Assembly: GCF_000003605.2 (NCBI RefSeq)
Contig: NW_003130867.1
Location: 54,507-87,501, forward strand
Direction: 5' to 3'
DNA from: Saccoglossus kowalevskii
Lineage: Eukaryota; Hemichordata; Enteropneusta; Harrimaniidae
DNA: 32,995 nt
How positions within the stretch are numbered: position 1 is the first letter of the stretch; each line of letters starts with the position of its first letter. The notes below the pieces were generated by a model. The model did no database searches and had not been told where the DNA came from. It worked only from the letters and a program-made list of their open reading frames with translations. Below, piece by piece: positions 31,401-32,995 of this stretch. The translations under genes were made by a program, and so were the position numbers.

Positions 31401-32692
31401 TTAATAAAAAAAAAGTAAAACTTTTTTTTTTTGGACCAAACTGAATTGCAAAAAAACAACGCCGGCCACGCCTAACAGTTGAATTTGCACACAAGCAACC
31501 ATTCTACATATGACAAGCAATGTGGGAGATGGTATATTGCTTGAATCATTTGGAATTTCAAATAAAATTACACAAAGCTATAATAAATAAATAGACACAG
31601 TTTGTACTACAGAAAACTATTATGATTCCCACAACAAGTGTGAGATGAACAGGAGCCCTTACTGACATCCGCCCTTGGGACTACTGGTACTTACTTTCTG
31701 CCCCACGGCCTAACTTCAGAGTCTGCGTCTTCTATCCCTCTACGAACTGAGCCTTCTAAAAGTACTACATGTTTTTCTAGTGAATGGGTTTCCCAAGTTG
31801 ATAAAATAGTATGAATAAAATTGATTGTTTGTCTGAAACAAAAAATAAGAAAATTATTAAAACACAAACAATGTAACCACAGATATATATATATATATAG
31901 TAACAAATTGCTCCTGCCTTTCAAATGATTTTTGTATGCATGTGCAGGCTTCAAGCAGGTGATGTGTTAACTTTTTCACCACCAGCTCCCTCTTTTCATT
32001 CACAAAATAATTCTTTTTTATTCTGCACTTCCCCTAAAATAACCAAATTTTTTAGTAAAAACCTAAAATGTTGTCAGCTGGCTTGAAAATCAGGGTTCAT
32101 TGTCAGAAATAATGAAGAATACAAGAACAAAGTGCTGAATAATTTGTCCAAGAAATTCTTGTGGTAAAACGGCTAAAGACTAAAATAGTTAGATATCTAC
32201 TAGCCCAATACAATAAGATTTTGTCTAAGACACTTTTGAACTTGATTTTGGGTAAAGTTTTGTCAGACATGTCCTAGTATTGCGACCACACATCTGTCAC
32301 AAAAATCAAATTATTTGATTTTGAACTTTTTCTTTGTTATAGTTTAATTTCAAAATGTTGATCTTTCAGAGAGGACTATGGCATTAGGATAACCTTCATT
32401 AAAAATTGACCATCATCAAATGTGACCATCATAAGCACATGAAATGATATTCTGACATCACTGAGACCTTTGTTCTGTGTTTATGTTGGATTTCATGCAT
32501 AATGTTGAATCCTCAGTAAAAGGAAAATGATCTATTATTAAAATCCACTATACAATACTACATGATACAATTTATTACGAGTTAATTATTAAATACATGA
32601 AGTTGCATCAATCATTCTTACCTTCTCATTGGAGCTGCCTTTGATGACATTTGACTAGTAACATTTGGAAGTAACCGCGCAGAATGAGTGTA
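10387..32692 (-). CDS. CLASP: CLASP (cytoplasmic linker-associated protein), 23 exons, 5' end beyond window
   Basis: Twenty-three exons join into about 1,011 residues ending at a true stop. The order matches vertebrate CLASP1/2: the last third of TOG2 (residues 1 to about 85 of the window protein), a Ser/Arg-rich region with SRLP and SRIP EB1-binding motifs (about 85-367), TOG3 (368-581), a linker with the conserved NMNSEEIYNSLR block (582-774), and the C-terminal CLIP-interacting helical domain (774-1011). CLASPs bind tubulin through TOG repeats, ride growing plus ends on EB1, promote rescue, and attach microtubules to cortex, Golgi and kinetochores. TOG1 and the start must lie right of 32995. 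All introns are GT-AG except one GC-AG. One base appears missing at about 20545, which breaks the frame in a TOG3 exon. CLASP1 and CLASP2 cannot be told apart; an invertebrate probably has one gene. Confidence 0.95.
10524..10635. repeat. 35-bp tandem repeat x3 carrying everted AGGTCA palindromes
   Basis: Three units of 35 bp in the last CLASP intron. Each contains TGACCTTATAAAGGTCA (10539, 10574; one base differs in the copy at 10609), two AGGTCA half-sites pointing outward with five bases between. AGGTCA is the core of many nuclear-receptor elements. Function is not shown. Confidence 0.85.
10751..10867 (-). CDS. CLASP: CLASP exon w22: C-terminal domain
   Basis: Encodes GYEHPESSVRKASVFCLVAI, then HNLIGDNLKDHLTDLSGSK, parallel to the vertebrate QGYDN.ESSVRKA.VFCLVA block of the last HEAT-like repeats. 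Phase 0 at both ends; 39 codons. Donor AAG|GTAAGG. Confidence 0.95.
10941..11331. repeat. 29-bp minisatellite, left arm (about 13 units)
   Basis: The unit is CAGTTTGCAAACCTTCATAT followed by ACACTGTGA. Units differ mainly at one position (CTTCATA or CTTTATA). The array lies in the CLASP intron between exons w21 and w22 and is interrupted at 11332 by a transposon; it resumes at 12332. Confidence 0.95.
11332..12331. mobile_element. 1.0-kb non-autonomous DNA transposon with TA target duplication
   Basis: The left end TACCGTATTACCCCGGGCAC is repeated in reverse complement at the right end (..GTGCCCGGGGTAATACGGTA), 20 bases perfect. The element sits inside a 29-bp minisatellite unit whose intact form (..CTTTATATACACTG) shows that TA is the duplicated target. 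Sub-terminal GGGGGTGGGCGC motifs occur near both ends. The longest open frame (103 codons at 11506-11817) resembles no transposase I know, so the element probably moved in trans. TA targets fit Tc1/mariner and some other superfamilies; the ACCGTATT-type end recalls MITEs widespread in marine invertebrates, but this is from memory. Its age must be less than that of the array. Confidence 0.85.
12332..12616. repeat. 29-bp minisatellite, right arm (about 10 units)
   Basis: The same unit as the left arm, in the same orientation and register once the transposon is removed. The last unit has lost two bases (ACACTGACAG). The array ends about 10 bp from the 5' splice site of CLASP exon w21. Confidence 0.95.
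12629..12697 (-). CDS. CLASP: CLASP exon w21: C-terminal domain
   Basis: Encodes VVELISKSDFDEMQHEIISG, then LLK; 23 codons, phase 0. It matches the vertebrate KV.ER..KE...LL..I.PGL helix pair. Flanks are TTTACAG and AAG|GTATGT. Confidence 0.9.
13022..13159 (-). CDS. CLASP: CLASP exon w20: C-terminal domain
   Basis: Encodes VIRAAEETMVTLANSIPPST, then CVRVLCPLIQTADYPVNLAA and IKMLTK. The CP.IQTADYP.NLAAIKM.TK block is among the most conserved CLASP signatures. 46 codons, phase 0. Confidence 0.97.
13376..13631 (-). CDS. CLASP: CLASP exon w19: C-terminal domain
   Basis: Encodes the start of the CLIP-interacting helical domain: RGEERKSALHQLMKIARED, SALWDTHFKAVLLVLTETLN, a run with TVRAMSLRTLREILKNQPDR, then YAELTILKILEAHKDPQKD. 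Vertebrate equivalents include LREILR.QPARF.NYAELT and LEAHKDPHK. In this family the domain binds CLIP-170 and cortical partners. The donor AAAGAT|GTAAGA lies exactly where the next exon resumes VIRAAEE. Confidence 0.97.
14037..14091 (-). CDS. CLASP: CLASP exon w18: start of C-terminal domain
   Basis: A 55-nt exon encoding DESDILADIIRELSNHNER, equivalent to vertebrate DHSDLVAELLKELSNHNER. Entered with two bases (AT) and left with two (AG); both neighbours fit. Confidence 0.95.
14092..14925 (-). other. CLASP intron with MITE-like palindrome
   Basis: Contains the foldback element at 14175-14371 and otherwise AT-rich sequence with no exon. Confidence 0.6.
14175..14371. mobile_element. MITE-like foldback, ~197 bp
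   Basis: The left end TACTATAAAATAATTTATTT continues TTCGCTG; the right end reverse-complements to TACTGTATAATACTTTATTT followed by TCGCT. Inner TTTATTTTCACTGA repeats occur at about 14230 and 14300. Ends beginning TACTGTA next to a TA suggest a TA-targeting family, but the superfamily is unproven. Confidence 0.5.
14926..15004 (-). CDS. CLASP: CLASP exon w17: linker before C-terminal domain
   Basis: Encodes AVNNSFNRSALAEATFDDN, then IDGAFNR. It matches the vertebrate (P)FNKSALKEAMFDDD motif. Phase 0 in, one base out (G), completed as Asp by the next exon. Confidence 0.93.
16067..16250. mobile_element. hAT-type MITE with perfect 8-bp target duplication
   Basis: The element proper is 16075-16242 (168 bp). 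Its ends are a perfect 15-bp inverted repeat, CAGTGGCGGATCCAG, and both flanks carry TGGTGAAA (16067-16074 and 16243-16250). An 8-bp duplication and CAGTG..-type ends are the hAT hallmarks, and CAGTGGCGGATCC ends are common in invertebrate hAT MITEs. The interior has G9 and C7 runs and no transposase. The intact duplication suggests a fairly recent insertion. Confidence 0.93.
16823..17021. mobile_element. Foldback element with ~40-bp arms
   Basis: The arm at 16823-16862 (GTAATGC.. to AGAACCAAAGCCTGACA) pairs with 16981-17021, whose reverse complement also runs GTAATGC.. to AGAACCAAAGCCTGACA. The inner 17 bases are identical and the outer part is diverged. The loop is about 120 bp. No target duplication is clear. 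Confidence 0.6.
17303..17743 (-). CDS. CLASP: CLASP exon w16: Ser/Pro-rich linker
   Basis: The largest exon in the window, 147 codons in phase 0. It starts NVPPRPRNTPSRSSAYQHR, holds DFDSDIHNMNSEEIYNSLRK followed by TTAEIQNFSLRS, and ends YNPSNYTDN. Vertebrate CLASPs have DYDTEN.NSE.IYSSLRG..EAI..FSFRS and RDYNPY.YSD at the same places. The middle is acidic and low in conservation, as in the family. The donor is the weaker AAT|GTTAGT. Confidence 0.93.
18063..19240. repeat. CAACACTGAGGGCGCC motif, three dispersed copies
   Basis: The 16-base sequence is exact at 18063-18078, 18510-18525 and 19206-19221. Each is followed 8-12 bases later by a variant of AGGTT.AAACC. The three copies bracket the 155-bp repeats. 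This looks like the terminus of a dispersed repeat family. Confidence 0.7.
18640..19165. repeat. 155-bp tandem repeat (about 2.6 close copies plus one diverged)
   Basis: CCTGGTGAAC recurs at 18755, 18910 and 19065, an exact 155-base step. Units share CATTAGCATAATTCCCTCCC and GGTGATAACAAATACAAAAT. Upstream, 18640-18754 is a clearly older, diverged relative (TTCCCTTCTTACAATGGCTA). Close units differ at only a few bases, so they arose recently or are being homogenised. Confidence 0.9.
19482..19538 (-). CDS. CLASP: CLASP exon w15: end of TOG3
   Basis: Encodes DGATKLLHNHLRNTSNENE, identical to vertebrate DGATKLLHNHLRNT over its first 14 residues. 19 codons, phase 0; donor GAG|GTCAGT. Confidence 0.96.
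20480..20565 (-). CDS. CLASP: CLASP exon w14: TOG3, apparent 1-base deletion
   Basis: Read in the frame set by the upstream exon it starts ASQTVLI and then hits a stop after 11 codons. One frame over it reads SLFELNTPEF, then SMMLSVLPKTFQ. Vertebrate CLASP reads AAQ.VLISLFELNTPEFTML, then LGALPKTFQ, so both halves are the right protein and exactly one base is missing at about 20545/20546, between the Ile and Ser codons. The exon is 86 nt where 87 would keep phase 0. Other splice choices I checked do not restore the frame. Confidence 0.88.
20566..22331 (-). other. CLASP intron (1.8 kb) with unplaced repeat
   Basis: No exon is supported. GCRGTTTATATTAGGAYTTT occurs twice in direct orientation (about 21391 and 21815), and GGGGTGCGGTTA twice (about 21299 and 21367), suggesting a decayed element between about 21290 and 21850. 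Boundaries are not clear. Confidence 0.4.
22332..22475 (-). CDS. CLASP: CLASP exon w13: TOG3
   Basis: Encodes VKVALLKYLQYLIELMDPSD, FVNSSETRLAVSKIISWTNE and AKSTEVRK. Vertebrate: VKVAILKYIE.LA.QMDP.DF.NSSETRLAVSR.I.WT.EPKS.DVRK. 48 codons, phase 0; donor AAG|GTAAGT. Confidence 0.98.
22758..22836 (-). CDS. CLASP: CLASP exon w12: TOG3
   Basis: Completes an Arg codon, then ESFPYDLQFNILTRFIVDQT and QTPNVK. Vertebrate: RESFP.DLQFNILMRF.VDQTQTP..K. 79 nt; donor AAG|GTAAGT. Confidence 0.97.
23119..23282 (-). CDS. CLASP: CLASP exon w11: TOG3
   Basis: Encodes VFSLFLETLSDFVAIHKMDL, SDWLYVLLTRLLHKMGMDLL and GSIHAKVEKALDMVR, matching VFSMFLETLVDF...HKDDL.DW, LFVLLTQLLKKMGADLLGS and QAKVQKALD. 164 nt, phase 0 in, two bases out. 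Confidence 0.98.
23415..23478 (-). CDS. CLASP: CLASP exon w10: TOG3, GC donor
   Basis: Encodes SRQELKRCTEIFTRMFVDPH, then GK (vertebrate SRVELKRLCEIFTRMFADPH, then GKR). The exon must end AAG|GCAAGT, a GC-AG intron with an otherwise perfect donor, because GT sites nearby break the frame. The joined protein reads HGK-VFSLF, one residue shorter than the vertebrate HGKRVFSMF. Confidence 0.92.
23582..26311. repeat. 2.7-kb minisatellite of 48-bp and 35-bp units in a CLASP intron
   Basis: The basic 48-bp unit starts GATTCTAGGCATAAATAGAG, continues with TGGCAAATAGTAAATGGAAT and ends GGCGCATA. A 35-bp variant (GATTCTAGGCATAAGTGGAG, then TGACAATGGTGAATA) alternates with it over much of 23680-25400, giving an 83-bp higher-order unit; some units also duplicate a 19-bp piece (GGAGTGGCAAATAGTAAAT). 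From about 25740 to 26110 the array is nearly pure 48-bp units. 48 is a multiple of three, so the minus strand is open in two frames (16-residue periods MPRIYAPFHLLFATLF and LCLESMRHSIYYLPLY); these are not independent genes. It fills nearly all of the intron between exons w9 and w10. Confidence 0.97.
26330..26433 (-). CDS. CLASP: CLASP exon w9: start of TOG3
   Basis: Encodes DVPDILNKMGSAAWSERKEG, then LMGLQHVLRTSRML and two bases of Arg. Vertebrate: DVA.VLN.CASSNWSERKEGLLGLQ.LLK. The W-SERKEGL motif is the first TOG3 helix, whose exposed aromatic contacts tubulin in TOG domains. Donor CAG|GTATAT; the minisatellite begins 19 bp after the exon. Confidence 0.96.
26434..26884 (-). other. CLASP intron, nothing seen
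   Basis: AT-rich, with no exon or repeat recognised. Confidence 0.5.
26885..27126 (-). CDS. CLASP: CLASP exon w8: linker before TOG3
   Basis: Encodes GLRDRHVSGSSVGAQRVARQ, a stretch with DKDTELALAEALRQ, and the acidic block YSSAYSDDESDASSVCSIGS, then YGSGHSRLE. The vertebrate linker has DLEAAVADAL and YSDDDANSDASSVCSERSYG at the same position. 242 nt, ends in phase 0 (GAG|GTGAGG). Confidence 0.95.
27617..27639. repeat. (AATC)n microsatellite next to a splice donor
   Basis: Five AATC units, 13 bp from the donor of exon w7. Confidence 0.9.
27654..27815 (-). CDS. CLASP: CLASP exon w7: Ser/Arg region with SRIP
   Basis: Encodes PGSRSGSRSASPTRYLYTSS, then a Lys-rich run into KSRIPRSQGCSRETSPNRLG. 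This is the vertebrate (S)KIPRSQGCSRETSPNRIG block. SRIP is an S-x-I-P EB1-binding motif in a basic Ser/Pro setting, which recruits CLASP to growing microtubule ends; in vertebrates the same region is phosphorylated by GSK3 and CDK to release it. The serines are present here. Confidence 0.97.
27937..28032 (-). CDS. CLASP: CLASP exon w6: Ser/Arg region with SRLP
   Basis: Encodes LTTSPSTVHKATVEGSRLPT, then PRKGRVGVSQSQ. VSQSQ aligns with the vertebrate VVSQSQRSRS segment. SRLP followed by basic residues fits the EB1-binding consensus [ST]-x-[IL]-P. One base in, one base out. Small alternative exons in the 1.7-kb intron upstream cannot be excluded. Confidence 0.85.
28033..29719 (-). other. CLASP intron (1.7 kb)
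   Basis: No constitutive exon is found. It holds the GCAGATGCAT minisatellite. Short plus-strand ORFs (28718-28906, 29362-29577) look spurious. Confidence 0.5.
28998..29180. repeat. Degenerate ~28-bp minisatellite (GCAGATGCATTATGGG)
   Basis: Six or so irregular copies of AGCAGATGCATYATGGGT with variable AATTACTA spacers. Spacing ranges from about 20 to 45 bp. An older, decaying tandem repeat. Confidence 0.8.
29720..29872 (-). CDS. CLASP: CLASP exon w5: Ser/Arg-rich region
   Basis: Encodes DGGFRLGQRSNSDINVSAAS, RSKSRYLSASSSTMSKSPQR and MKKSTSKENLP. Vertebrate: LQRSRSDIDVNAAASAKSK. Basic, Ser-rich and probably disordered; such segments bind the microtubule lattice. 153 nt; donor CCAT|GTAAGT. 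Confidence 0.93.
29873..30400 (-). other. CLASP intron, nothing seen
   Basis: AT-rich, no features recognised. Confidence 0.5.
30401..30450 (-). CDS. CLASP: CLASP exon w4: Ser/Arg-rich region
   Basis: A 50-nt exon encoding (G)MSHTAGRKSIAPKTET, flanked by ATTTTAG and CAG|GTAGGT. Sequence is not conserved enough to identify alone; phases on both sides (2 in, 1 out) match the neighbours. It may be alternatively spliced, but skipping it would shift the frame. Confidence 0.8.
30679..30867 (-). CDS. CLASP: CLASP exon w3: end of TOG2 and following linker
   Basis: Encodes AFWAFAEHFKQRAEKLLNSL, DVSKQKMLHGELGQSSSTGA and LNIQPKSSLSRGSSHSGSHE, then NIG. The first 30 residues are the last TOG2 helix (vertebrate CYWGFHSHFSREAEHLYHTL). 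The rest is Ser-rich linker. Confidence 0.95.
30868..31694 (-). other. CLASP intron, nothing seen
   Basis: No exon or well-defined repeat. Short C-rich stretches near 30920-31020 only. Confidence 0.5.
31695..31832 (-). CDS. CLASP: CLASP exon w2: TOG2
   Basis: Encodes QTINFIHTILSTWETHSLEK, HVVLLEGSVRRGIEDADSEV and RPWGRK. Vertebrate: FLDLLLQEWQTHSLERHI, then IKKGI.DADSEAR. W-THSLE and I-DADSE are TOG2 signatures. One base in, two out; donor AAA|GTAAGT. Confidence 0.97.
31967..32176. mobile_element. MITE-like element, copy 2
   Basis: The left end TTAACTTTTTCACCACCAGC and the right end, reverse-complemented TTAGCCGTTTTACCACAAG, are imperfect inverted repeats. Internal CTCCCTCTTTTCATTCACAA and AACCAAATTT blocks match the element at 1038-1236. 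Both copies are old and diverged. Confidence 0.45.
32622..32692 (-). CDS. CLASP: CLASP exon w1: TOG2 (first exon in window)
   Basis: Encodes YTHSARLLPNVTSQMSSKAA, then PMR and two bases. Vertebrate TOG2 has HTHVPRLIP.ITSN..SK....R here. Acceptor TTTACAG; donor AAG|GTAAGA. The rest of TOG2, TOG1 and the promoter lie beyond the right edge, and 32693-32995 is intron with nothing else recognised. Confidence 0.9.
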
Positions 32693-32995
32693 CTGTAAAG
32701 AAAACGCATAATTAATCCCTGTATCACCAAGTGTTTCACTCCACTATTGGGAACAATAGTTGTATAAAGGTCAAACAGTGTTGAATATGAGTCCCATGTG
32801 ATGTATACAACACATGCCAATACACTATGTTTACATGAAATCAACTGTTTAATGTATTGTACTGAGAAATATGTCAAATTATGCATGTAACTAATTTAGT
32901 TTATCTTGTATTTGAAAATACCTTTATTCATAATAAAAAATGTTGTCTTTGGGATACTTCTCTAAACCAAGCACCAATATAGTGATATCTGTCTA

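Overview
The window is a piece of an animal nuclear genome. Genes are split by short GT-AG introns, introns and intergenic DNA are AT-rich, and the spaces hold minisatellites and small DNA-transposon remnants. The proteins are close to vertebrate versions (cytoplasmic linker-associated protein CLASP and pirin). I read the source as a marine invertebrate, possibly a deuterostome or lophotrochozoan, but the sequence alone does not fix the phylum. Every coding call comes from reading translated exons and splice sites by eye, with orthologs recalled from memory and no search run.

Layout. 1-735: tandem and hairpin-rich repeat DNA. 1261-1891 (+): the last two coding exons of a pirin gene, with a poly(A) signal near 2333. 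2340-4610: mostly anonymous, with one candidate small secreted ORF and MITE-like repeats. 4615-6443 (-): a complete two-exon gene for a 115-residue protein that is almost only a death domain, tail to tail with pirin. 6444-9800: intergenic. 10387-32692 (-): 23 coding exons, including the true C-terminus, of a CLASP gene that continues beyond the right edge. They encode about 1,011 residues in order: the C-terminal part of TOG2, a Ser/Arg-rich region with two EB1-binding motifs, TOG3, a linker, and the C-terminal CLIP-interacting helical domain. Phases agree at every junction except for one apparent missing base in a TOG3 exon, near 20545.

Non-coding structure is richest inside the CLASP introns. 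There is a 2.7-kb minisatellite of 48-bp and 35-bp units starting 19 bp downstream of a 5' splice site, and a 29-bp minisatellite split by a 1.0-kb TA-flanked DNA transposon. There is also a 168-bp hAT MITE with a perfect 8-bp target duplication, a 155-bp tandem repeat, three copies of an everted AGGTCA palindrome, and several foldback elements.

The three genes are unrelated in function: CLASP stabilises microtubule plus ends, the death-domain protein is probably an adaptor, and pirin is a cupin metalloprotein. I see no operon-like or defence system and nothing I would call a new biological system. The most notable points are the frame break and a GC-AG intron in CLASP, the minisatellite that is open in frame with the upstream exon, and the nested transposon.
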